Shown piece by piece: positions 16,307 to 25,286 of a stretch of 64,000 nt of DNA. Position 1 is the first letter of the stretch, and each line of letters begins with the position of its first letter. Under the pieces are notes generated by a model. That model did not search any database. It was not told the DNA's origin and saw only the letters and a program-made list of their open reading frames with translations. Position numbers and translations under genes: made by a program. Source of the DNA: an uncultured Burkholderiales bacterium (GTDB taxonomy: Bacteria; Pseudomonadota; Gammaproteobacteria; Burkholderiales; Burkholderiaceae_C); NCBI GenBank assembly GCA_903932865.1, contig CAIZHQ010000015.1:1-64000 (forward strand), read 5' to 3'.

Positions 16307-17308
16307 TCACTGCTTTTGAAAGCCGATCTGCCGGATCATTTCACCCCAACGGTCATATGAAGAGCGAATGTCCTGGCGCAACTCTGCAGGCGTAGAGGGC
16401 GCAACCTCGTAGGCGCCGCGGGCCATGAAGTCCCTGACCTCGGCGCTGACAAGGGCCTGGCGGAACAGGGCGTTGACTTTGTTGACCAAATCGGCCGGCA
16501 TGCCTGCCGGACCCACGATGGCGATCCAGCTGGTCAGGTCCAGGCCCTGCACGCCTTGTTCGGTCAGGGTCGGCACTTCGGGCATGGCGTCGTAGCGGTT
16601 GGGTGCAGCCACGCCGAACATTCGGATCTTGCCGGTGCGCGAATTCTGGATCGCGGTTGGGGCTGCATCGAAATAGGCTTGCACGCGACCTTCCAGCAGG
16701 TCGCGCACAGCATCGGCCGTGCCCTTGTAGGGCACATGCACCACATCAATGTTGGTTGCTTTGGCGAATGCCGCAGCGAAAATATGCGAAGACGTGCCGG
16801 TTCCAAACGATGCGAAATTGAGTTTGCCTGGATTTGCCCGAGCCCAAGCCACCAGCTCCTGAACGTTGTTGGCAGGCAATGACTGGTGCACGGTCAGCAC
16901 CAGTGGCCCTCGGCTGGCCATGGTCACGGGTGTGAAATCCTTGAACGGGTCGTAGGCAATGTTCTGCAAAGTATGGGGGTTTTGAGCAAATATGGACGAG
17001 GGTGCAAACAGCAAAGTCTGGCCATCCGGCGCAGCGCGAGCGACCTCCATCGCTGACAGCATCATGCTGGCACCGGGTTTGTTTTCCACGATCACCTGCA
17101 CACCCGTGAGCTCGGTCAATCGTTTGGCAATGCTGCGTGCTTGGCCATCCAGGGCACCGCCAGCTGCCAGACCGACGATGAGGCGGATGGGTCGTCCTGC
17201 TTGAGGATATACAGACTGGGCCTGGCCAGCCAGAGGGAGCAGGTTCCCCAGAGTCAGGGCCCCCAGCAAGGTGGTCAGATGGCGGCGAGTTTTGAAACGG
17301 TGGGTCAC
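16307..17308 (-). CDS. Bug-family (TctC) periplasmic solute-binding protein
   Basis: 333 residues with signal peptide (HLTTLLGALTLGNLLPLAGQAQ) and the Bug fold: RPIRLIVGLAAGGALD near residue 40, the VENKPGASMM loop, PYKGTADAVRDLLEGRV and the C-terminal helix. Bug proteins bind carboxylated metabolites for tripartite tricarboxylate transporters or sensor systems. No tctAB genes are adjacent, as is usual for the many orphan Bug genes of Burkholderiales. It diverges from the aconitase-X operon and shares with it an inverted repeat, so it probably binds that operon's substrate, a hydroxy-acid or amino-acid-like compound. Confidence 0.9.
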   Translation of the reverse strand: MTHRFKTRRHLTTLLGALTLGNLLPLAGQAQSVYPQAGRPIRLIVGLAAGGALDGQARSIAKRLTELTGVQVIVENKPGASMMLSAMEVARAAPDGQTLLFAPSSIFAQNPHTLQNIAYDPFKDFTPVTMASRGPLVLTVHQSLPANNVQELVAWARANPGKLNFASFGTGTSSHIFAAAFAKATNIDVVHVPYKGTADAVRDLLEGRVQAYFDAAPTAIQNSRTGKIRMFGVAAPNRYDAMPEVPTLTEQGVQGLDLTSWIAIVGPAGMPADLVNKVNALFRQALVSAEVRDFMARGAYEVAPSTPAELRQDIRSSYDRWGEMIRQIGFQKQ

Positions 17309-17395
17309 GGCGATCTCCTGAAGTGATCTGAATGTTCAGAAAAACCTTTCTTATTCCTAAACACAAGGCTTGGAAGAAAAGTTTTGGCTTTCATT

Positions 17396-17430
17396 TTGAT
17401 TATTTTGGACGTGATGTTTAAAATAATCAA
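17396..17430. promoter_or_regulatory. Inverted repeat between Bug gene and aconitase-X operon
   Basis: TTGATTATTTT and AAAATAATCAA are perfect 11-base arms separated by 13 bases, 20 bases before the FAD-oxidoreductase ATG and 88 bases from the Bug start. Candidate operator for the IclR regulator encoded in the operon. Confidence 0.5.
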
Positions 17431-17449
17431 GAACTACAGGGAAAACACC

Positions 17450-18904
17450 ATGAAAGTCATCACCCGCACCGACGAACGCATCCTGACTGCGGACGTGTTC
17501 GAACGCGACACGAAAGAGGTCCGAGAAGATCTTGGTTTTTGGGAAGAGGGTGCACGCCAGATCCCCGTTTACAGACGCTGCCAGGTGCTGGTGGTTGGCG
17601 GCGGGCCTTCAGGCACAGCCGCGGCGGCTGCGGCCGCGCGCCAGGGTGCCGACGTGGTGCTGATGGAGCGCTACAACCATCTGGGAGGGCTGTCTACCGG
17701 AGGCCTGGTGATCTGGATTGACCGCATGAGCGACTGGACGGGCCAGTTGGTGATTCGGGGGTTTGCCGAAGAACTGTTCAACCGTTTGCCAGCGGACGCT
17801 GTGGCCGGACCCGAGCGACAGGACTGGGGCTCGCAGGACGCAGCCAAGGCGCACCACTGGTCGTTCCGCACGGCGGCTTACCACGGTGTCGTGACTTGGT
17901 CTCCCACGATCGACCCCGAGCGCTTGAAACTGCTGTCCCAGGAAATCCTCCTTGAGCGCGGCGTCAAGCTGGTCTACCACTCATGGGCGTGCACGCCACT
18001 GATGACCGAGGGCAAGGTTTGCGGCGTGACCTTCGAGAGCAAGGAAGGCCGCATGGCCATCTTGGCCGATGTGGTGGTGGATGCCACGGGCGATGGTGAC
18101 ATGTTCGCGCGCGCCGGCGAGCACTTCGAAACCGACATCGAGGAAGGCGATGTGCACCACTGCATGAACACCTCCTGGATGTTCGGTGGCGTCGACATGG
18201 ACCGCTGGATTGCTTTTCGCTCGGGCGAGCCTGAGCGCTTTACCGCCTTCATGGCGCAGGGGCGAGTGACCTGCGGCTTGTTTGATCGGCCGTTTGTCTC
18301 CTGGCGCAACGACGTGGCGCTGTTCATGGGGCCGCGACAGACCGGATACTCAGCTCTGGACGTGGACGACTTGACGGCCGTTGAAATCCGCTCGCACCGA
18401 GCGATGGCCATGCATCTGGACTATTACAAGGCGCATGCGCCGGGCTTCGAAAATGCCTTCTTGATGATGTCGGCACCGCAAATTGGTGTGCGCCATGCAC
18501 GCCGACTCAAGGGGGTGGAGGCGGTGTTGCGCAGCCAGTGGCCCGATGGCGTAGCGCTGCCCACAGAAGTGGGCGTCACACCCGCCGTATCACCCAAATT
18601 CCCGAACATTTCCATTCCCTATGGCGCACTGGTGCCCGTTCGACTCGACGGCCTGCTGGCGTGTGGGCGTCATATTTCGTGCGATCGCAATTCACACGGC
18701 TTCATGCGCGAGATTCCGCAATGCTGGATCACCGGTCAGGCTGCGGGTGTGGCTGCAGCGCTGGCGGTGGCCCACCAGGTGCAACCCAGGAACGTGGATA
18801 TTCACCAGCTGCAGCAAGCCCTGCTGGCACAAGGCGTGTTCTTGCGTCCCCAAATCCCAGTAGCGCAGACCGCCAAAGGCTGCTTGACTGAAGCCAGCGC
18901 CTGA
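17450..18904 (+). CDS. FAD-dependent oxidoreductase (FAD_oxidored family)
   Basis: Start chosen at ATG 17450 (MKVITRTDER), preceded by AGGGAAA; upstream codons in frame fall into the operator palindrome. 484 residues. The FAD-binding motif VLVVGGGPSGTAAAAAAARQG lies at ~44-64 and is followed by ERYNHLGG; DATGDGDMFARAG near residue 205 is the second nucleotide-contact motif; the C-terminal ISCDRNSHGFMR and QAAGVAAALA close the FAD site. This family includes dehydrogenases of hydroxy acids and sugars acids; the substrate here is unknown. First gene of the operon with IclR regulator and both aconitase-X subunits. Confidence 0.85.
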   Translation: MKVITRTDERILTADVFERDTKEVREDLGFWEEGARQIPVYRRCQVLVVGGGPSGTAAAAAAARQGADVVLMERYNHLGGLSTGGLVIWIDRMSDWTGQLVIRGFAEELFNRLPADAVAGPERQDWGSQDAAKAHHWSFRTAAYHGVVTWSPTIDPERLKLLSQEILLERGVKLVYHSWACTPLMTEGKVCGVTFESKEGRMAILADVVVDATGDGDMFARAGEHFETDIEEGDVHHCMNTSWMFGGVDMDRWIAFRSGEPERFTAFMAQGRVTCGLFDRPFVSWRNDVALFMGPRQTGYSALDVDDLTAVEIRSHRAMAMHLDYYKAHAPGFENAFLMMSAPQIGVRHARRLKGVEAVLRSQWPDGVALPTEVGVTPAVSPKFPNISIPYGALVPVRLDGLLACGRHISCDRNSHGFMREIPQCWITGQAAGVAAALAVAHQVQPRNVDIHQLQQALLAQGVFLRPQIPVAQTAKGCLTEASA

Positions 18905-18910
18905 GGTCGG

Positions 18911-19744
18911 ATGTCCATGGACACCTTGGTCACAGCCCCACCTTCGATTCGCGCTGGCACAGGTGCCGATACGGTCAGCGCGCTGGACCGCGGCTTGCAG
19001 GTGCTGGCCTGCTTTCGTGACGGTCAGCGTAGCCTGGGCAGTACCGAGCTGGCGCGCCTGACCGGCATTCCACGTCCGACCGTGACGCGATTGGCGGCAA
19101 CGCTGGCCCAACATGGCTGGCTTCGGCAAGACCCGGATACAGAGCGATTTACCTTGGGCGCAGGCGCATTGGTTCTGGCCCGCGCTTTTTTGTCAGGTTA
19201 CGACGCCCGCGCCAGCGCACGCGATCCCATGCAAGTGCTGGCAGACAGCACCGGTGGCTCTGTCTACTTGGCGGTGCGCGACGGCATGGAGATGGTGTTG
19301 ATCGAGGCTTGTCGTCCGCGTTCGCGCATGTTCACCGCGCGGCTCAGCGTCGGTTCGCGCGTACCGCTGGCCAACTCGGCCCTAGGACGCGCCTACCTCG
19401 GTGCCCTGGGTCCGGCGACACGCGAGCCCCTGATCGAATCGCTGCGCTTGACGCGCGGCAATGAATGGCCTGCCCTGGAAGGCGCGTTAGCGAAGTCATT
19501 GGAAGACTGGGCTTGCACCGGGGTTTGCCTCTCACTGGGGGAGTTCCACAGCGAAATCAACTCGGCCGCCATCGCAGTGCGCGGACCGGACGGTGAATTG
19601 TTGGTTCTCAACTGCGGCGGCTCAGCGCATGCCTTTGACGAATCAAGGCTGCGCCATCACATCACCCCTGCATTACAACAACTGGCACGCACACTGGCCA
19701 ACGTGACCGGTGGACAGGCCATGATTCCCGGAGACACCGAATGA
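18911..19744 (+). CDS. IclR-family transcriptional regulator
   Basis: 277 residues: N-terminal winged helix (ALDRGLQVLACF, STELARLTGIPRPTVTRLAATLAQHGWL) and a C-terminal effector-binding GAF-like domain (SVYLAVRDGMEMVLIEA, SRVPLANSALGRAYL). Starts six bases after the oxidoreductase stop and its TGA overlaps the aconitase-X ATG (ATGA), so it is co-translated with the enzymes it probably regulates. IclR proteins sense small carboxylates or aromatic acids; the palindrome at 17396-17430 is the likely site. Confidence 0.9.
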   Translation: MSMDTLVTAPPSIRAGTGADTVSALDRGLQVLACFRDGQRSLGSTELARLTGIPRPTVTRLAATLAQHGWLRQDPDTERFTLGAGALVLARAFLSGYDARASARDPMQVLADSTGGSVYLAVRDGMEMVLIEACRPRSRMFTARLSVGSRVPLANSALGRAYLGALGPATREPLIESLRLTRGNEWPALEGALAKSLEDWACTGVCLSLGEFHSEINSAAIAVRGPDGELLVLNCGGSAHAFDESRLRHHITPALQQLARTLANVTGGQAMIPGDTE

Positions 19745-21018
19745 AACTCACAGACGAAGAAAAGGCCATGCGCGACGGCCGTGACGGCCGTGCCGTGGCC
19801 AGGGCCATGGATTTGCTCATCCGCTATGGCAACGCGCTGGATGCCGAGTCGTTGGTGGAAACTCGCAACGTCTGCGGCACCGTGACCGCCACCACACCGT
19901 TTCTGCGCGACTTTGCAATGGCCAAGGGGGGAGACGACGCCGTTTACAGTGAGTTCAACCTCGATTCGCAGGAAGTGGTGTCTGTGCCGCGCGTCAAGGC
20001 CTTCAGCTCACATCTGCAACTGGGTTTTGATCCGCATCACCCTGAATTGATGGGCGTGGACGAACAGGTGGTGGCTTTTTACCGCCGCAGCGAAGCAATG
20101 GCCGCCCGCATGGGCGTGCAGCTTATGAACACCTGCACGCCCTACCAAGTCGGCAACGTGCCCACGCGGGGGGAACACTGCGCATGGATGGAATCCTCGG
20201 CCGTGGTCTATTGCAACTCGGTTCTGGGTGCGCGGACCAACACCGAAGGGCGTGAAAGCGCCAATGCGGCGATGGTCACTGGCCGTATCCCAAAATGGGG
20301 CTTGCATCTGGACCAAGGCCGCCTTGGCGAGCTGGGCGTCGAACTGGACATGCCGGTCGAATCCGTAGAAGACTGGGGTCTGCTTGGCTACTGGATGGGC
20401 GAATGGGTGCAAAACAGAGTGGCCGTGGTTTCCGGAGTGGGACAGGTACCTAACTTGCCAAAGCTCAAGCACATGGGCGCGGCGGCCTCGTCTTCTGGCG
20501 GCGTCGAGTTGTACCACCTGGTCGGTGTGACGCCCGAGGCCAACACGGTCGAGCAGGCATTTGGTGGGCGCAAACCGGTTGACGTGCGGCGCTATGGCCC
20601 GGCCGAGCGTGCAGCAACCCATGCACGCATCAACGAGATGGGGCGGGACACCCAGGTGGATTACGTCATGTTGGGCTGTCCCCACTACACCATCGAGCAA
20701 ATCTGGGAAGCTGCTTGCCTGCTCGAAGGCCGCAAAGTGCACGAAAATTGTGCGCTCTGGATCTTTACGCCGCACGCCATCAAGTCGCTTGCCGACCGCA
20801 ATGGCTACACCGACACCATTGAAAAAGCAGGCGGACTGATCCTGACCGACAGCTGCTCGGCCATGAGCCGAGCAGTGCCCAAGGGCACGCGGGTGGTGGC
20901 CATGGATTCTGTCAAGCAGGCGCATTACCTCCCTGCCATTCTGGGCGTGCAGGCCTGGTTCGGCAGCACCGCACAATGCATCGAGGCCGCATGCACCGGT
21001 CGCTGGAGAAACGCATGA
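19741..21018 (+). CDS. Aconitase X catalytic (large) subunit
   Basis: 425 residues matching the AcnX/DUF521 catalytic domain: CTPYQVGNVPTRGEHCAWMESSAV with candidate cluster Cys, then SSGGVELYHLVGVTPEA, MLGCPHYTIEQIW, and LTDSCSAMSRAVPKGTRVV. Characterised relatives are cis-3-hydroxy-L-proline dehydratase in bacteria and phosphomevalonate dehydratase in archaea, both dehydrating a hydroxy acid with an iron-sulfur cluster. Here the two-subunit form is used. None of the proline-pathway genes (racemase, reductase) is next to it, so a different hydroxy-acid substrate is possible. Confidence 0.9.
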   Translation: MKLTDEEKAMRDGRDGRAVARAMDLLIRYGNALDAESLVETRNVCGTVTATTPFLRDFAMAKGGDDAVYSEFNLDSQEVVSVPRVKAFSSHLQLGFDPHHPELMGVDEQVVAFYRRSEAMAARMGVQLMNTCTPYQVGNVPTRGEHCAWMESSAVVYCNSVLGARTNTEGRESANAAMVTGRIPKWGLHLDQGRLGELGVELDMPVESVEDWGLLGYWMGEWVQNRVAVVSGVGQVPNLPKLKHMGAAASSSGGVELYHLVGVTPEANTVEQAFGGRKPVDVRRYGPAERAATHARINEMGRDTQVDYVMLGCPHYTIEQIWEAACLLEGRKVHENCALWIFTPHAIKSLADRNGYTDTIEKAGGLILTDSCSAMSRAVPKGTRVVAMDSVKQAHYLPAILGVQAWFGSTAQCIEAACTGRWRNA

Positions 21019-21446
21019 GCGAGACTTTCATCATCAAGGGCCGTTGCGTGGTGCCCGGTGTGGCCGAAGGCGAGGCACTGGTCACACGTGAGCGCATCTC
21101 GGGTTGGGGGGGCGTAGACCCGCGCACCGGCACCATTGTCGAAACACGCCACGAATTGCGCGGTCAATCCTTTGCCGGGAAGGTGCTGGTATTCCCCGGG
21201 GCCAAGGGCTCGTCGGGTTGGTCAGCTCAGTTCCACACCGCTCGCGTGATGGGCACCGCACCGGCAGCCTGGTTGTTCAATGACATGTGCACCAAGGTGG
21301 CCCTGGGTACTGTGGTCAGCCATTCGCCGTCCATGACCAGCTTCGACCGCGATCCGCTGGAGGTGATCCAAACGGGTGACTGGGTGCGTGTGGATGCAGA
21401 CGCTGGCACCGTCACGATCACCCGTGGCGGGCAACAACGGGCATGA
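21015..21446 (+). CDS. Aconitase X swivel (small) subunit
   Basis: 143 residues from the ATG at 21015 (MSETFIIKGRCVVPGVAEG), which overlaps the stop of the large subunit by ATGA. Matches the DUF126 swivelling domain: LVFPGAKGSSGWSAQFH carries the phosphate/substrate loop with Ser, followed by GTAPAAWLFND and SFDRDPLEVIQTGDWV. It closes over the active site of the large subunit. Last gene of the operon; a 160-base gap follows before the convergent quinone oxidoreductase. Confidence 0.9.
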   Translation: MSETFIIKGRCVVPGVAEGEALVTRERISGWGGVDPRTGTIVETRHELRGQSFAGKVLVFPGAKGSSGWSAQFHTARVMGTAPAAWLFNDMCTKVALGTVVSHSPSMTSFDRDPLEVIQTGDWVRVDADAGTVTITRGGQQRA

Positions 21447-21609
21447 CGCACAACCTGCGCAGCAACTTTCACAGAGGCTCGCAGCTCTGGTCGGAGCGAA
21501 AAGCGCATCGAAAGACCACTCTAAATGAACTGGCCGAACAGATTGACGCTTTTCATTGACTTTTTTCTTGGCCACTCCCCCCGCATCGCCTGTGGCCGTT
21601 TTCTGACCT

Positions 21610-22584
21610 TCAGTTGACCATCACCAGCTTGCCCATGACGCTGCGTGAGCCCATCAAGGCGTAGGCGGCTTTGATGTCGCTCATGGGCAGGGTGCGGTCC
21701 AGCACGGGTTTGATCTTGCCTTGGCCGTACCACTGGGCCAGCTCGCCCATCATGGCCGCGTTGGCTTGGGGTTCGCGTCTGGCAAAGTCGCCCCAAAAAA
21801 CACCGACCAAAGAGGCGCCCTTGAGCAAGGGCAGGTTCAGCGGCAGTGACGGGATGGGGCCGCCTGCAAAGCCCACCACCAGGTAGCGACCTCGCCAGGC
21901 GATGGAGCGGAAAGCGGGCTCGGCCAGATCACCGCCCACGGGGTCGTACACCACGTCGGGGCCTTTGCCCTCGGTCAGGGTTTTCAGGGCTTCGCGCAAG
22001 TTTTCGGTGCTGTAGTTGATGGTGGCATCCGCCCCCAGTGTGGAGCACAGGGCGCATTTCTCGTCGGTGGAGGCCGCGGCAATCACTTTGGCCCCCATGG
22101 CCTTGGCGATTTGGATGGCCGCTGTGCCCACGCCGCCTGCAGCGCCCAGGACCAGCACGGTCTCTCCGGCTTTCAAGGCAGCGCGGTCGACCAGTGCGTG
22201 GTGCGAGGTGGCGTAGGTCATGATGAAGGCGGCGCCGTCGGTGGCCGGAAAACCAGCGGGCAAGGGCATGCACAGTTTGGCTGGAGCCAGGGTGTGGGTG
22301 CCAAATCCGCCCGTGCCCGACAGACAGGCCACGCTTTGGCCGACTTTCAGGTGCGTCACGCCTTCGCCCAGGGCTTGCACCGTGCCGGCATATTCCGAGC
22401 CGGGCACAAAGGGCAACTCGGGCTTCATTTGGTATTTGTTTTGCACGATCAGGAGGTCAGGAAAATTCAGGCTGGCCGCCTGGATTTGGATCAGCACTTG
22501 GCCTGGCCCAGGCGTGGGGGTGGGCAGCTCTTTCCAGTTGAGGGCATCAACGCCCGTGGGGTTCTCACAAAGCCAAGCATGCAT
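21610..22584 (-). CDS. NAD(P)H:quinone oxidoreductase-like MDR protein
   Basis: 324 residues of the zinc-free medium-chain dehydrogenase/reductase superfamily: a GroES-like N-terminal half (PGPGQVLIQIQAASLNFPDLL, PFVPGSEYAGTV) and a Rossmann half with the NADP motif VLVLGAAGGVGTAAIQIAKAMGAKV split as AAGGVGTAAI near residue 150. The zinc-binding Cys of alcohol dehydrogenases are absent. Likely reduces quinones or activated enones in the cytosol. Monocistronic as far as seen. Confidence 0.88.
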   Translation of the reverse strand: MHAWLCENPTGVDALNWKELPTPTPGPGQVLIQIQAASLNFPDLLIVQNKYQMKPELPFVPGSEYAGTVQALGEGVTHLKVGQSVACLSGTGGFGTHTLAPAKLCMPLPAGFPATDGAAFIMTYATSHHALVDRAALKAGETVLVLGAAGGVGTAAIQIAKAMGAKVIAAASTDEKCALCSTLGADATINYSTENLREALKTLTEGKGPDVVYDPVGGDLAEPAFRSIAWRGRYLVVGFAGGPIPSLPLNLPLLKGASLVGVFWGDFARREPQANAAMMGELAQWYGQGKIKPVLDRTLPMSDIKAAYALMGSRSVMGKLVMVN

Positions 22585-22755
22585 GCCGTCTCTCCAAAGG
22601 GAATCAGTTTTAAAAATGGTGATCTTAGGCAGTCAGGCCGTTGCCTTCATGTCCCCCTAGCGACCGCTTGCCACGTCTTGCCTTTGCGCTGACAGCGGTC
22701 TGTCGTTCGCGCCCCGACATCACCCTACAATGGCCCATTGCACAACCGTTCACGT

Positions 22756-23526
22756 ATGAAAATTTTGATCTCCAACGACGACGGCTTTCGGGCTGAAGGT
22801 ATCGTGGCTTTGCATGCGGCGTTGAAAGGCATTGCCGATGTCGAAGTGGTGGCCCCGGAGCACAACAACAGCGCCAAATCGAATGCCTTGACCCTGCACA
22901 CGCCGCTGTACGTGAACCGGGCCGACAATGGATTCCGCTATGTCAATGGGACACCCGCCGATTGTGTGCACATCGCGTTAACGGGCTTGTTGGGTTACCG
23001 ACCCGATCTGGTGATTTCGGGCATCAACAATGGCGCCAATATGGGCGACGACACCTTGTATTCGGGCACCGTGGGCGCGGCCATGGAGGGTTATTTGTTT
23101 GGCATTCCGGCCATCGCGGTGTCGCAAATCGACAAGGGTTGGGCGCACCTGGATGCAGCAGCCAGCACCGTCCAGCGGATGGTCCAGCAAATGGTGCACC
23201 AAAATTTGATCGGCACGCAGCCTTGGTTGCTGAATGTGAACATTCCCAACTTGCCTTTTGATCAGATCAAGTCGCCCAAGGTGTGTCGCCTCGGGCGGCG
23301 TCATGCGGCCGAGCCGGTCATCACCCAGGTGGATCCCAGGGGCCAGACCATGTACTGGATTGGCAACGCGGGTGCAGCCATGGACGACAGCGTTGGCACC
23401 GATTTTCACGCGGCAGACCTTGGGCATGTGGTGGTCACACCTTTGAAGGTGGATTTGACTGAGCACGATCACCTGCAGGCCTGGAGTCAGACCTGCGCGC
23501 GGCTTTGGTCACAGGCCGGGGCATGA
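22756..23526 (+). CDS. surE: 5'/3'-nucleotidase SurE
   Basis: Start at ATG 22756 (MKILISNDDG). 256 residues. The metal site Asp-Asp of NDDG, Ser in NNSAKSNALT and Asn in SGINNGANMGDDTLYSGTVGA are all present. SurE dephosphorylates 5'- and 3'-nucleoside monophosphates and short polyphosphate in stationary phase. Its TGA overlaps the pcm ATG, and with nlpD and rlmD it forms the conserved proteobacterial stationary-phase locus. Confidence 0.96.
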   Translation: MKILISNDDGFRAEGIVALHAALKGIADVEVVAPEHNNSAKSNALTLHTPLYVNRADNGFRYVNGTPADCVHIALTGLLGYRPDLVISGINNGANMGDDTLYSGTVGAAMEGYLFGIPAIAVSQIDKGWAHLDAAASTVQRMVQQMVHQNLIGTQPWLLNVNIPNLPFDQIKSPKVCRLGRRHAAEPVITQVDPRGQTMYWIGNAGAAMDDSVGTDFHAADLGHVVVTPLKVDLTEHDHLQAWSQTCARLWSQAGA

Positions 23527-24356
23527 AACCCAGGCCCACTTTTCCGGCCAAATTGCCTCCTGCTGGGGGCCAGTCGGCGGTTTCTTTGAGTCCTCAGCCG
23601 GTCCAGCTCAATCCACGCCCAACAACAGCTCATGGGACACGTAAAGAGCGGGTCAGCCCAGCGACGGTGCATGCTTCGCCTTTGTCGCCGATGCCTGTGT
23701 CCAGTGGGTTGGGGCTCGATTCGAGCGCAGTGCGTGCCCGCATGGTGGCCAAATTGGCCGAGCAGGGTGTGAAGGACCCTTGGGTCTTGCAGGCCATGGG
23801 CCAGGTGGAGCGGCACCGTTTCGTCGAAACCGCTTTGGCGGGGCAAGCGTACGAAGACACCAGCTTACCTATTGGTTTGGGTCAGACCATCTCCAAGCCC
23901 AATGTGGTGGCCCGCATGATCGAGTTGCTGCGACAAGACGCGCCGGGCAAACTGGGGCGGGTGCTGGAAATTGGCACCGGCTGTGGCTACCAGGCAGCCG
24001 TGCTCAGCCTCGTGGCCACAGAGGTTTACAGCGTCGAGCGCTTGCGCGGTTTGCACGAGAAAGCCAAAAAAAATCTGCTTCCTTTTCGCCTGCCCAATGT
24101 GCACCTGATGCTGGGCGACGGCATGCTGGGTTTCCCCAAGGGGGCGCCATACGCCGGGATCATTTCGGCAGCCGGTGGCGAGGAGGTGCCCTCAGTTTGG
24201 CTGGAGCAACTGGCCGTCGGGGCCAGGCTGGTGGCGCCCACCGTCACGGCCTCGCGGCATCAGGCGCTGGTGGTGATTCGCAGAACGACCACAGGCTTTG
24301 ACCGTCAGATCTTGGAGGCCGTTCACTTTGTGCCCCTAAAATCGGGGATTGCATGA
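23523..24356 (+). CDS. pcm: Protein-L-isoaspartate O-methyltransferase
   Basis: 277 residues from ATG 23523 overlapping surE by ATGA. An N-terminal Pro/Ser-rich extension of about 65 residues, longer than in the E. coli enzyme, precedes the PCMT fold: DTSLPIGLGQTISKPNVVARM, the SAM motif VLEIGTGCGYQAAVLS near residue 147, and GDGMLGFPKGAPYAGII. It methylates isoaspartyl residues of damaged proteins. Overlaps nlpD by ATGA. Confidence 0.95.
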   Translation: MKPRPTFPAKLPPAGGQSAVSLSPQPVQLNPRPTTAHGTRKERVSPATVHASPLSPMPVSSGLGLDSSAVRARMVAKLAEQGVKDPWVLQAMGQVERHRFVETALAGQAYEDTSLPIGLGQTISKPNVVARMIELLRQDAPGKLGRVLEIGTGCGYQAAVLSLVATEVYSVERLRGLHEKAKKNLLPFRLPNVHLMLGDGMLGFPKGAPYAGIISAAGGEEVPSVWLEQLAVGARLVAPTVTASRHQALVVIRRTTTGFDRQILEAVHFVPLKSGIA

Positions 24357-25195
24357 AGGAATGGCACCGGATGATGTTTCGTGAAGTTTTTCGTTTGGGG
24401 TTCACAGTTTTGTCGCTGCTGGCATTGGCCGCGTGCACTTCTTCGCCCCGTACCCCGGCACCGGTGGAAACACGCGGCTCCAGCCCCAAAGTGAGTGCCC
24501 AGACGGTTGTGACTGCGCCTGGGGCCGAGACCGTGAAGGCGATGCCGGGTGCGGAAAATGCCGGCAAGCCAGGTTTTTACACCGTGCAACGCGGCGACAC
24601 GTTGACCCGCATTGCCTTGGACCACGGCCATTCCTGGCGCGATCTGGCCAGTTGGAACAGTTTGCCCAATGCCCACTTGATTGAGGTGGGGCAGGTCTTG
24701 CGTGTGGCACCTCCCAACGCTACGGTGGAAGCCAGTGGCGTGGTGGTGCAGCCCTTGGGCGGTGCCGAAGTGGCCACAACCGCCAAGCCGGCTGCAGCGC
24801 CCAGTCCAGCGCCATCTGCCAACGACGAAGGTCTGGGCTTCGCCTGGCCCGCCAGCGGCAGCGTGATCGGGGGCTTTGACGAGGCCAAGAACAAAGGCCT
24901 TGATATTGGCGGCAAGGCTGGCGACCCGGTTTTGGCTGCAGCCGATGGGCAAGTGGTCTATGCCGGCGCTGGTTTGCGCGGTTATGGCAACCTGATCATC
25001 CTGAAGCACAACAACACTTTTTTGACCGCCTACGCGCACAACCAGGCCTTGCTGGTCAAGGAAGACCAAAAAGTGCGCAAGGGACAAAAAATCGCTGAAA
25101 TGGGCAAGACCGATGCCGACCGCGTGAAGTTGCATTTCGAGATTCGCCGACAAGGCAAACCGGTGGATCCGGCCAAATACTTGCCTGTGCGCTGA
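24353..25195 (+). CDS. nlpD: NlpD-like lipoprotein, LysM + degenerate M23 domain
   Basis: 280 residues with a lipoprotein signal (LGFTVLSLLALAAC, Cys near residue 28), a Pro/Ala linker, one LysM domain (YTVQRGDTLTRIALDHG) and a C-terminal M23-like domain (KGLDIGGKAGDPVLAAADGQVVYAG... KLHFEIRRQG). The first zinc His of active M23 peptidases is replaced (NKGLD), as in E. coli NlpD, so it should activate an amidase for septal peptidoglycan cleavage rather than cut itself. Follows surE-pcm. Only 91 bases separate it from rlmD. Confidence 0.92.
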   Translation: MKEWHRMMFREVFRLGFTVLSLLALAACTSSPRTPAPVETRGSSPKVSAQTVVTAPGAETVKAMPGAENAGKPGFYTVQRGDTLTRIALDHGHSWRDLASWNSLPNAHLIEVGQVLRVAPPNATVEASGVVVQPLGGAEVATTAKPAAAPSPAPSANDEGLGFAWPASGSVIGGFDEAKNKGLDIGGKAGDPVLAAADGQVVYAGAGLRGYGNLIILKHNNTFLTAYAHNQALLVKEDQKVRKGQKIAEMGKTDADRVKLHFEIRRQGKPVDPAKYLPVR

Positions 25196-25286
25196 AGCGC
25201 CAGGCCACTGACCCCATCGCCTCCGAACCTGTGAAACTGTGCGCTGGGCGTTCAAGGACGGGCTCACATCCTGAGACAATCGGGGC

